Source: an uncultured Oscillospiraceae bacterium
Lineage (GTDB): Bacteria; Bacillota; Clostridia; Oscillospirales; Oscillospiraceae
Reading direction: 5' to 3'
Assembly: GCA_902497145.1 (NCBI GenBank)
Contig: CABVDR010000001.1
Span: 1-64,000 of the forward strand
DNA length: 64,000 nucleotides
The notes below the pieces were generated by a model. That model ran no database searches. It saw only the letters and a list, made by a program, of their open reading frames with translations, and was not told the origin of the DNA. Below, piece by piece: positions 15,470 to 22,300 of this stretch. Every line of letters begins with the position of its first letter. Position 1 is the stretch's first letter. The position numbers were made by a program, and so were the translations under genes.

Positions 15470-16552
15470 TCACGCCAGCCAGGAAGAGGAGAGACAGTCG
15501 GACAGCTCCTCCCGGGCGGCCTGAGCGGCCTGGTACATGTCCGAAGAGATAAATCGGCCCACATCGGAGGCCAAAGACCGCAGCAGCCGGTCCATCCGGT
15601 CGGGATAACCCAAGAAGTAGTTCATATAGCCCATACAGCGGATGGCGGTGCGGGCCAGCTGAGCACTGAGCGGGAGTGGGTTGGGGGCCTGCTCGGTGGG
15701 GTAGCCGGTGCCGTCAAAGTTTTTGTGGTGCCAGTAGGCAATCTCTGCGGCATAGCGGCACAGGGGGTGGCTGCTGGAGGGGCCGGTGGTAAACAAGGCG
15801 TGGCCCAGTTCGGTGTGGCGCAGATAGAGCTGCTGCCCCGTTCCTCCCTGGTCTGGCCCCTGCTCCAGAACGGTATCCGGTACGCCCAGCAGGCCCACGT
15901 CGCAGTAGACGGCAGCCCGGCCGATCAGCTGTACATCCTCCTGGGTCAGAGAACAGTTGGGATTATTCTTGCGGTAGCCGTTGGCCAAAGCGGCGGTGAT
16001 TTGCCCCAGCGCGTGGTACTTGGCCAGGGAGAAGTGGGGACGGGCCTGGATGAAGAGCTCCAGCAAGCGGTCCCAGTGGTCGGCCAGCAGGAGGGTGTTG
16101 TCATCCTGGGAGGCCTGGGGAGGATTGTCCGGCTGGTTAAGGGGGGAGTCCAGAATGGTGGAGCCAGCGGGCCAGGCGGCGCGTACCGCGCCGCATACCC
16201 GCTCCTGAACGGTGACGGGGTCTACCGGTTTGACCAGAAAATCGGCCGCCCCGGTGCGCGCTGCCTTCAAAACCTGCTCTTCCTGGGCATCAGAGGTAAT
16301 GAGAATGACAGGAACATCCCAGGTATTCTCCGCAGTCTGAAGCTGCTGGAGCACGGAAAAGCCGGCGCCCCGCTTGCCCAGACACAGGTCTAACAGCACG
16401 GCACAGATGCGCTCCGGATTGCGGTGGATATAGGCCAGGGCGGGGCGGGATTCCTCAAAGCACTCCACCTGAAACAGGGAGCGGAAAATTTCACGCAAAA
16501 TGGCCAGGTCCAGGGGGGAGTCGTCGATTACCAGTAAAGTATCGCGGATCAT
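15470..16552 (-). CDS. Response regulator with degenerate HD-GYP-type domain
   Basis: The 360-residue product has an intact receiver (D10-D11, phospho-acceptor D55, K108 in FLVKPVD) followed by an HD-GYP-like domain (about residues 160-340) with DVGLLGVPDTVL and WHHKNFDGTGYP. Two metal positions are altered: the signature HD is C217-D218, and the HHE triad is H275-H276-K277. It is therefore likely a c-di-GMP binder or dead phosphodiesterase rather than an active one. It is the last gene of the flgM-csrA operon, 60 bases after csrA, so it is co-expressed with late flagellar genes. Confidence 0.85.
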   Translation of the reverse strand: MIRDTLLVIDDSPLDLAILREIFRSLFQVECFEESRPALAYIHRNPERICAVLLDLCLGKRGAGFSVLQQLQTAENTWDVPVILITSDAQEEQVLKAARTGAADFLVKPVDPVTVQERVCGAVRAAWPAGSTILDSPLNQPDNPPQASQDDNTLLLADHWDRLLELFIQARPHFSLAKYHALGQITAALANGYRKNNPNCSLTQEDVQLIGRAAVYCDVGLLGVPDTVLEQGPDQGGTGQQLYLRHTELGHALFTTGPSSSHPLCRYAAEIAYWHHKNFDGTGYPTEQAPNPLPLSAQLARTAIRCMGYMNYFLGYPDRMDRLLRSLASDVGRFISSDMYQAAQAAREELSDCLSSSWLA

Positions 16553-16612
16553 GGGCGTCCTCCTTTGGCTGACGGAAGGTCAGCAAAAATAAAAGAGAGC
16601 GCCGCAGCCTGG

Positions 16613-16894
16613 TTAGGGCTCCGGCGTTTGAGACTTGGGGGGAGGTGTTGGCTGGACCGGCTTGCACTCAGAAAGCGCGGATTCCAGCTCAGCGACCAGA
16701 AGGGCGGGGGCGGTGTCGGCGGCGTCCTGGTTGGCTGTAACGGCCTTCTGCAGTTCGCTGCGCAGCACCAGCACCTCTTTTGGAGCGGAGATGCCGATGT
16801 TCACCTGCCCGCCCGCTTCGATGGAGAGGATGGTGATGCTGATGTGGTCCCCGATCATCAGGGACTCTCCCTCTTTCCGGCTGAGAACCAGCAC
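16613..16894 (-). CDS. csrA: Carbon storage regulator CsrA with C-terminal extension
   Basis: The first 60 residues are a canonical CsrA (MLVLSRKEGESLMIGDHISITILSI ... VNIGISAPKEVLVLRSEL), which binds GGA-containing mRNA hairpins as a dimer. The start codon is GTG at 16894, directly after the fliW stop. At 93 residues it is longer than usual (60-75); the extra about 30 residues end in a Pro-rich tail. In Firmicutes CsrA represses translation of flagellin mRNA until FliW sequesters it. The flagellin leader at 36796-36835 has the expected target. Function firmly supported; the tail's role is unknown. Confidence 0.96.
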   Translation of the reverse strand: MLVLSRKEGESLMIGDHISITILSIEAGGQVNIGISAPKEVLVLRSELQKAVTANQDAADTAPALLVAELESALSECKPVQPTPPPKSQTPEP

Positions 16895-17341
16895 TTAGCC
16901 CACCCCCTTGCTGGAAAACTCGTCCAGGCGGTGGCGCATGTGGTAATCCTCAGTATCCAGAATCACCTGACAGGCCCGGTGCAGGTCGGGGTTGACCACC
17001 ACCGGACAGCGCAGGTTGACCGTGCTCTCTCCCACTGGCTCCCGGGCCACGCACATCACGTAGTAGCACAGCTCACAGCTGCGAGACACCCCCATGAGTT
17101 TAAGTTCCTCTTGGGAGAGTTCCGGGGCATAGTCCGGCTTTAGAGAGAAGGGGTTCATCAAAATAAACGCGGGAGAGGGGGCCGCCACGCTCTGCAAACA
17201 AAGCATGTTCCCCTGGCTGCCGGAGAAGGGGAGCAGCAGGAAGCGTTTCTCCCCCTCAAAGCCAAACAGACCATTAGGGAATTCCAACACGTCCTGGGGG
17301 TCGTAGGTGATACGACCAAAGTATTTGGTATCCAGCTGCAA
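16895..17341 (-). CDS. fliW: Flagellar assembly factor FliW
   Basis: The 148-residue protein has the FliW features: an N-terminal YFGRITYDPQDVLEFPNGLFGFEGEKRFLLLP, a middle with PSPAFILMNPFSLKPDYAPEL and a final VNLRCPVVVNPDLHRACQVIL segment. FliW binds either flagellin or CsrA; when flagellin is exported, FliW is freed and inhibits CsrA allosterically. The start is TTG at 17341 with GAGGAGG 7 bases upstream. It abuts csrA, the normal arrangement. Confidence 0.96.
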   Translation of the reverse strand: MQLDTKYFGRITYDPQDVLEFPNGLFGFEGEKRFLLLPFSGSQGNMLCLQSVAAPSPAFILMNPFSLKPDYAPELSQEELKLMGVSRSCELCYYVMCVAREPVGESTVNLRCPVVVNPDLHRACQVILDTEDYHMRHRLDEFSSKGVG

Positions 17342-17358
17342 AGTGGTTCCTCCTCTGG

Positions 17359-17964
17359 TTAGACGTTGACATCCACCGGCTCGTAGTCGGGATCGGAAGA
17401 GGGGGGCACGTACAGGGGCCCGCCTACATATTTAATGATGACGTCGGGGCGCTGGGTCATGGTAAACTCAATGTCGCCGGGGACAAAGGTGAAGTTCATC
17501 TGCTCCATGCGCCAGTCAAAGTTAAGCTTATCCATCTGATACTGAATGCTCATTTCGCCTCCGTCCCAGCTGATGTCAGGACCGGTGGAGGGAAGAAAGT
17601 CGATGTTCAGATTGGTGGGAGAGCCTAAGGTCTGCTGCTTGGCCAGTTGGGGGATCACGTCCTGGCCAATCTTGGCCTCCATCATCATCCGGCCCTCTTT
17701 GGCCAGCACACCGGTGGCCTGGTAGGCCCCTTGTACCCCCGCCTGAGCCTGCTGACGGATTGCTGTGGCGGTGGTGGGAGTGACTGAGTTGCGGGCCTCA
17801 AAGGTGTCCAGGTTGACCTTGATGGGCTGGCTGCGGATATTCAGCCCGCCCTTGTCCCGGGAGATTTCCACCTGGGCGGTGCCTCTTGCATACTCCAGAT
17901 GGGCCCGGGTCACCTTCATCTGGATCTCAATAGGAACGGTTTTGATCTCAATCAGGGGATACAT
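17359..17964 (-). CDS. DUF6470 family protein (YviE-like) of the flagellar operon
   Basis: The 201-residue product begins MYPLIEIKTVPIEIQMKVTRAHLEYARGTAQVEISRDKGGLNIRSQP. It contains REG-type helices (about residues 65-110) and a beta-rich second half ending DVIIKYVGGPLYVPPSSDP. The pattern and the position between flgL and fliW match B. subtilis YviE. No molecular function is established to my knowledge; it may be a secretion or assembly accessory. ATG start, 17 bases upstream of fliW, same operon. Confidence 0.85.
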   Translation of the reverse strand: MYPLIEIKTVPIEIQMKVTRAHLEYARGTAQVEISRDKGGLNIRSQPIKVNLDTFEARNSVTPTTATAIRQQAQAGVQGAYQATGVLAKEGRMMMEAKIGQDVIPQLAKQQTLGSPTNLNIDFLPSTGPDISWDGGEMSIQYQMDKLNFDWRMEQMNFTFVPGDIEFTMTQRPDVIIKYVGGPLYVPPSSDPDYEPVDVNV

Positions 17965-18011
17965 GACGCTGAATACTCCTTCCTCGCGTGGAACGCGGAT
18001 TTACGAACCGC

Positions 18012-19154
18012 TTAGTTCAGATAGTCCATCAGAGACTGGGGCACGATGTTGGCACCTACCTGGATGGCGGCGTTGTAGCTGGTCTGGGCAGAGACCAGAG
18101 CAAGAATTGCCTCCACGTCATCAATCTTCTCAATGCTGTCCAGCTCAGTGTTCAGAGAGTAGAAGGTGCTCTCCAACTGGGTCTGATTGGTCTGCAGGTA
18201 CTTGGCGTCCGTTTCCAGCTGGACATGCTGGTTGCTCAAATTCTCTTGAGCAGTGGTGAACTTATCAACCAGACGCTTGGCGTCCTCGTAGTCGCCAGCC
18301 GTACCCCAGGTACCGCCTGATCCGCTGGCCGCAGTGGACTGGTCGTAACCCTTGAACACCTCGGCGGCCCGGAGCATGATGGAGATAATATTTTTTGGGT
18401 CGCCATCCTCGTCCAGACCGCTGCCGCCGATAAAGGCCAAACCGTCAATGGCAGCGTCAAAGGCAGTGGAGTCCACCACGTTGCCGTCATCATCCACCTC
18501 AAAGCCAATGCCGATATCCACATACTGATGCTCAGAGCCACTGGAGAACAGGGCCAGAGCCTGAGCGTTGGTCATATCAGAGCCATCAGCGTTTTTCAAT
18601 GTATTGCCGTCGGCATCTTTGTACGTCAAAGTATAATAAGTGGATTTGGGATCATCATCTACTCGCACGTTGCGGTAGGTGAGGTAGTGCTTATCCCCAT
18701 CTGTCTCGATGGCAAAGGGGGGATTTTTTGTGTCCGCACCGTTAAAGATATAGTTGCCATCGTATTTGGCATTCAGGCTCTGCACCATGGCCTCGGCGCC
18801 GGAGAGAATGATATCGCCCTGGGTATTCAGGGTGCTCCAGCTGGGCTTATTCAGACCGCTGAGCAGAGGTGTTTCGCCCAGATCGTGAGTCAGATTATTG
18901 ATCATATCATCAGCCATGTCCCAGGCGGTGGAGAACTTGTTGTACACCGTCTTGTTGTTGGCTGCCTGAGCGTTGGTGGCGTTCAGAGAGCTGTGGATCT
19001 GAAAGGCCCGGGTGGCGGCGGCGGGATCAGCAGAGTAGCTGTCAAAATTCCGGCCGGTGGTCATAGAATTCATGGCCGAGTAGAGCTGATTGGATGTTTT
19101 CAGCAGATTTTTCTGATAAGTATAAAGAGTGGAGTTGGTAGTTACGCGTATCAT
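18012..19154 (-). CDS. flgL: Flagellar hook-associated protein 3 (hook-filament junction)
   Basis: The 380-residue protein has the flagellin-like N-terminal helix region (MIRVTTNSTLYTYQKNLLKTSNQLYSAMNSMTTGRNFDSYSADPAAATRAF) and a C-terminal helix (LESTFYSLNTELDSIEKIDDVEAILALVSAQTSYNAAIQV). Between them a variable Asp/Gly-rich domain is seen. It joins the hook-side protein FlgK to the filament. It lies 33 bases downstream of flgK in the flgM operon. Length is at the upper part of the family range. Confidence 0.95.
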   Translation of the reverse strand: MIRVTTNSTLYTYQKNLLKTSNQLYSAMNSMTTGRNFDSYSADPAAATRAFQIHSSLNATNAQAANNKTVYNKFSTAWDMADDMINNLTHDLGETPLLSGLNKPSWSTLNTQGDIILSGAEAMVQSLNAKYDGNYIFNGADTKNPPFAIETDGDKHYLTYRNVRVDDDPKSTYYTLTYKDADGNTLKNADGSDMTNAQALALFSSGSEHQYVDIGIGFEVDDDGNVVDSTAFDAAIDGLAFIGGSGLDEDGDPKNIISIMLRAAEVFKGYDQSTAASGSGGTWGTAGDYEDAKRLVDKFTTAQENLSNQHVQLETDAKYLQTNQTQLESTFYSLNTELDSIEKIDDVEAILALVSAQTSYNAAIQVGANIVPQSLMDYLN

Positions 19155-19186
19155 CGTTCATTCACCTCGAAATAGAAAGCGCCACG

Positions 19187-20812
19187 TTACAGAGTCCCGT
19201 TGATCAGGGAGTCCAAAGCTTCGTTGAGTGTGGTCATCAGGCGACAGGCGGCAGTATACGCTTTTTGATAGACCATCAGGTTGGAGGCCTCATCGTTCAG
19301 ATCCACACCAGTGACACCCTCCCGATCCACATACAGGTCGCCTATGGTTACGGTATAGTTATTCAGAATCGCGTCGGTGCTCATCTGATCCTCGCCCAGA
19401 GTGGACTGGATCTTCAGCAGCATCTCCTCGAAGGTGCCGTTGAAGGCATCGCCCTCCGCGTCACCCTGTACATGGCTGGGTTCAAAGTCAAGCTTCTTGT
19501 CAAACAGGGCAAGAAACTCCGACAGGCGAGAGGTGTCGCCGCTGGGGGCGTTGGGATCTGCAGAGGTCTGAATGGAAACTTTTTGGTTGGCCCAGGAATA
19601 AGACACAGAAATATTGCTGGCAGTAATGCCAGTAGCATCATCCGTGTTGCTGCCTGTGCTAAACAGATTGCCGGCGCCGGCAACCAACTTTCCATCCGCA
19701 CCAAGGACATTGTTGAGTTTGTTCATCTCCGTGGCAAACTCATAGGCCAGGGAGTCCAAAGCCTTTTGATAGTAGGGGATGCCCCGGGTGATGGCGGCGT
19801 CCTTATTATTATCAATGTCAGCCTGAGAGGCATATTGTCCCTCGCCGGTGAGAATTTCGCGGATGGACTGGAGAGAACCGTATAGGTCGCCTTCCGCTAA
19901 GTCTGTTCCATTTCCTTGAATTTTGGGATCTTCGTTTCCTTTGTCATCTAATAGGTCAGAAATAGAAATTTGATATCCATTTGCTGCATCACCCGCACTG
20001 ACTGTCGTAGCGTACAGCCCATCCACCAGAACATGGTCTTTGTGCCCAACACCGCTGGCCAGGGTAATGGTGAGCTTCTCTACCTGGGTATTGGCGCCTA
20101 CATCCTCCATGGAGTACGTTACGTCAATGTCCATATATTCGCTGAGCTCATCCAGCAGCAGATTGCGCTGGTCCCGCAGTTCCAAACCCGGATCGCCCCG
20201 CAGGTCGGCATCCCGGATGGACAGGTTCAAGTCCCGAATCTGGGTAAGCTTGTCGTTGATCTCATCAATTTGCTGGTTCAGCTTGGTCTCATAAGTGCCC
20301 TGCAGTTTCGTGAGCTTGTCGGCATAGGAATTAAACAGGGTGGCCAGTGACTCGGCGGAGGAGCGGATCAAATCATTATAGGTGCTGGAGCCGCCGCTGG
20401 CAATAGCCTGGCTGATAAGGTCACGGATGTCGTTAAGCTGGCTGAGAATCACGCCGTCGTCCTGCTCCAAATCGCCCTTGCCCACTTCGTCCAGAATGTT
20501 GGCCAGAGAATTGAGACCCTCCAGCTTAGCGTTGGCGGAGCCCACGTCGGAGGCGGCCTTTCGATAGGAGATGTCCAGCCCGGGATCCCGAAGCTGGGTG
20601 ACGCCGGCAATAATGGAGCCCTGACCCACCCGGGTGTTATAGCTGGAAGAATAGCGGTCCACCGCCGAGGGGATCAGGCTGACCTGATTGAGCCGCTGGC
20701 GGGTGTAGCCCTCGGTGTTGATATTTGTAATATTATTGCCAGTCACGTCCAGGCCCTTCTGGGCGGAATAGATGCCCAGACGAACAGTGGTGAACGAACC
20801 AAAAGTACCCAT
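19187..20812 (-). CDS. flgK: Flagellar hook-associated protein 1
   Basis: The 541-residue product starts MGTFGSFTTVRLGIYSAQKGLDVTGNNITNINTEGYTRQRLNQVSLIPSA, the rod/hook-type N-terminus shared with FlgK. The coiled region LDVSYRKAASDVG-LEGLNSLANILDE follows, and it ends with DLNDEASNLMVYQKAYTAACRLMTTLNEALDSLING, the conserved C-terminal helix. FlgK is secreted through the flagellar type III pathway with chaperone FlgN, encoded just upstream. A clear ribosome site precedes the ATG. Confidence 0.97.
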   Translation of the reverse strand: MGTFGSFTTVRLGIYSAQKGLDVTGNNITNINTEGYTRQRLNQVSLIPSAVDRYSSSYNTRVGQGSIIAGVTQLRDPGLDISYRKAASDVGSANAKLEGLNSLANILDEVGKGDLEQDDGVILSQLNDIRDLISQAIASGGSSTYNDLIRSSAESLATLFNSYADKLTKLQGTYETKLNQQIDEINDKLTQIRDLNLSIRDADLRGDPGLELRDQRNLLLDELSEYMDIDVTYSMEDVGANTQVEKLTITLASGVGHKDHVLVDGLYATTVSAGDAANGYQISISDLLDDKGNEDPKIQGNGTDLAEGDLYGSLQSIREILTGEGQYASQADIDNNKDAAITRGIPYYQKALDSLAYEFATEMNKLNNVLGADGKLVAGAGNLFSTGSNTDDATGITASNISVSYSWANQKVSIQTSADPNAPSGDTSRLSEFLALFDKKLDFEPSHVQGDAEGDAFNGTFEEMLLKIQSTLGEDQMSTDAILNNYTVTIGDLYVDREGVTGVDLNDEASNLMVYQKAYTAACRLMTTLNEALDSLINGTL

Positions 20813-20825
20813 TGCTGTGCTCCTC

Positions 20826-21266
20826 TCAAACTCGGAAGTCGGTCTGCGATTTCTTGGAGGCGGGGGCCTCCGTGGTCTGCTGCCGCCGGTCCAGCTCCTG
20901 CTGGATGTGGCGCAGATTGGACTCCATCAGGGTGCGGGCTGCCTGCTGGGCGCTGGAAAGCACCTGGTAGCTGCGCAGCACCTGCTCACTCAGCTCAGCC
21001 GCCTGTCCCCGGTCCTGGGGGGAACAGTGGGCGGGCAGATCCCGCAGAGAAACCTGCTCCAGACCTAGCTGACGCAGAAGCTCGGTGCGCTTGCGCTCCC
21101 GGCCCCGCAGGTCCAGAGTGGCGACCTGCTCCCGTTTCATGCATGCATCCAGTGTCTCCAGATCGCCTGCCTGAACGGCCTGGATCTTCTCCTGTTCCAG
21201 GGCGGTCAGGGAGTCTAAAGCCTGACGCAGCTGCGACAAAAAGGAAAAATACGCCTGCATATCCAT
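20826..21266 (-). CDS. flgN: FlgN-family export chaperone
   Basis: The 146-residue, almost entirely helical protein (AYFSFLSQLRQALDSLTALEQEKIQAVQAGDLETLDACMKREQ ... LMESNLRHIQQELDRR) matches FlgN, the chaperone for FlgK and FlgL. The sequence is poorly conserved in the family, so the call relies on helical pattern plus position between flgM and flgK. GGGAGG of the flgM end serves as ribosome site; ATG 21266 or the ATG six bases later are both possible. Confidence 0.85.
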   Translation of the reverse strand: MDMQAYFSFLSQLRQALDSLTALEQEKIQAVQAGDLETLDACMKREQVATLDLRGRERKRTELLRQLGLEQVSLRDLPAHCSPQDRGQAAELSEQVLRSYQVLSSAQQAARTLMESNLRHIQQELDRRQQTTEAPASKKSQTDFRV

Positions 21267-21269
21267 GAA

Positions 21270-21572
21270 TCAATCGTCCTCCCTCAGCAGCAGCATCCGG
21301 GCAGCGATCTCCCGGGAGGAGGGCTGATACTCTCCGTTAGCTACCTGCTGGCGCAGCCGCTCCACGTCCTGGGTGGTCACCTGGGTGCGAATCTCCTGGG
21401 ACAGCCGTCCCACTGTTTCCTTTACGCGCCGGGCAGTCTCGTCCAGGTGGGAAGAAAACTGGATCTGATCGTACCGCTGCTCCGCGGAGACAGGGGTGGA
21501 GAGGTCGGATTTTCGGTTGTAAAGGGAGGAGCTGCTGATGGGGCTGCTCCCGCCGGGATAGATCCGTAACAT
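21270..21572 (-). CDS. flgM: Anti-sigma-28 factor FlgM
   Basis: The 100-residue protein has a disordered N-terminus (Ser/Pro-rich) and the C-terminal sigma-binding helices typical of FlgM: VKETVGRLSQEIRTQVTTQDVERLRQQVANGEYQPSSREIAARMLL (given here in full as the key region between residues about 50 and 95). FlgM holds sigma-28 inactive until it is secreted on hook completion. It heads the late operon and has its own sigma-28-like promoter at 21648-21674, the usual feedback arrangement. AAGGAGG precedes the ATG. Confidence 0.93.
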   Translation of the reverse strand: MLRIYPGGSSPISSSSLYNRKSDLSTPVSAEQRYDQIQFSSHLDETARRVKETVGRLSQEIRTQVTTQDVERLRQQVANGEYQPSSREIAARMLLLREDD

Positions 21573-21647
21573 ATCAAGTCCTCCTTCTCACGTTCCTTTG
21601 CAAAGTTCAGCCGCGAGGGCCCAGCGCGAAAACGTCTTTCACTTTAT

Positions 21648-21674
21648 ATATCGGCCTATATGGCCGAAAAATAA
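21648..21674 (-). promoter_or_regulatory. Sigma-28-type promoter of flgM operon
   Basis: On the minus strand TTATTTTT (21674-21667), 11 bases, then GCCGATAT (21655-21648). The -10 matches the sigma-28 consensus GCCGATAA at 7 of 8. The element contains a CGGCC/GGCCG inverted repeat so the plus strand also reads as a weaker site (GCCGAAAA). Confidence 0.7.
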
Positions 21675-21725
21675 GGGCCAGACGGAAAAATGCGGGGAAA
21701 TTCCACAGAGAAATTTTATTCTTTC

Positions 21726-21752
21726 TTATGTTTTTTCTGGTTTGGACGATAT
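21726..21752 (+). promoter_or_regulatory. Sigma-28-type promoter of the bacteriohemerythrin gene
   Basis: TTATGTTT (21726-21733), 11 bases, GACGATAT (21745-21752). Transcription would begin about 80 bases before the ATG at 21838. Confidence 0.65.
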
Positions 21753-21837
21753 AAAGAAAGGAGAGAGAATATCTCCAACATCAGCAACCAAACGAAGAGC
21801 ATCAGTCCTTCGCAGAAAAGAAAGGAGCGTTATCCCT

Positions 21838-22245
21838 ATGCGCTATGAAGTAACACAGGATCTGGTAACTGGAAATGCCTTGATCGACTCGGAGCACCGC
21901 CAGCTGTTTGCCGCGGTCAACGATCTGATGGACGCCTGCTCTCAGGGCAAGGGGCGGGACCAGATCCAGAAGACGGTAAAGTTTTTAAGTGACTATGTGG
22001 TCAAGCACTTCGGGGATGAAGAGAATCTGCAGGTGAAGAACAAGTACCCCGGCTATCAGGCCCACAAGACCTTCCATGACGGCTACCGCCGCCAGCTGGC
22101 GGATAAGTCCCAGCAGCTGCTGATCGACGGCCCCAGCATCAAGGCCCTGGGGGATCTCAATCAGGTGATCGGGGTGCTGGTCTCCCACATCCGCACCGAA
22201 GACAAGCGTCTGGCCCGCTACATCAAAGAGCAAGGCAGCAAATAA
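21838..22245 (+). CDS. Bacteriohemerythrin
   Basis: ATG 21838 follows AAAGGAG by 9 bases; the open frame upstream is not needed. The 135-residue protein keeps every di-iron ligand of hemerythrins: H20, H57 and E61 (H-x3-E), H76 and H80 (H-x3-H), H117 and D122 (H-x4-D). Such proteins bind O2 reversibly and in anaerobes may deliver or scavenge oxygen or act in oxygen sensing. It sits between the flgM operon and a chemoreceptor gene and has its own sigma-28-like promoter, so it seems to be part of the motility regulon. Confidence 0.93.
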   Translation: MRYEVTQDLVTGNALIDSEHRQLFAAVNDLMDACSQGKGRDQIQKTVKFLSDYVVKHFGDEENLQVKNKYPGYQAHKTFHDGYRRQLADKSQQLLIDGPSIKALGDLNQVIGVLVSHIRTEDKRLARYIKEQGSK

Positions 22246-22256
22246 AAATAAAAAAA

Positions 22257-22297
22257 CAGCGGCAGAAGCCACGGAATCGTGGTTTCTGCCGCTGCTT
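22257..22297. terminator. Shared terminator of hemerythrin and chemoreceptor genes
   Basis: A near-perfect 17-bp stem (22257-22273 with about 22278-22294) follows the hemerythrin stop. On the minus strand it is followed by a T-run (A-run at 22240-22256), so it ends the chemoreceptor transcript well; on the plus strand the T-run is weak. Confidence 0.75.
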
Positions 22298-22300
22298 TAT

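Noticed and set aside
21648..21675. A second, plus-strand sigma-28 promoter overlapping that of flgM
   Set aside because: GCCGAAAA is present on the plus strand but the -35 is poor; a better plus-strand site lies at 21726-21752.
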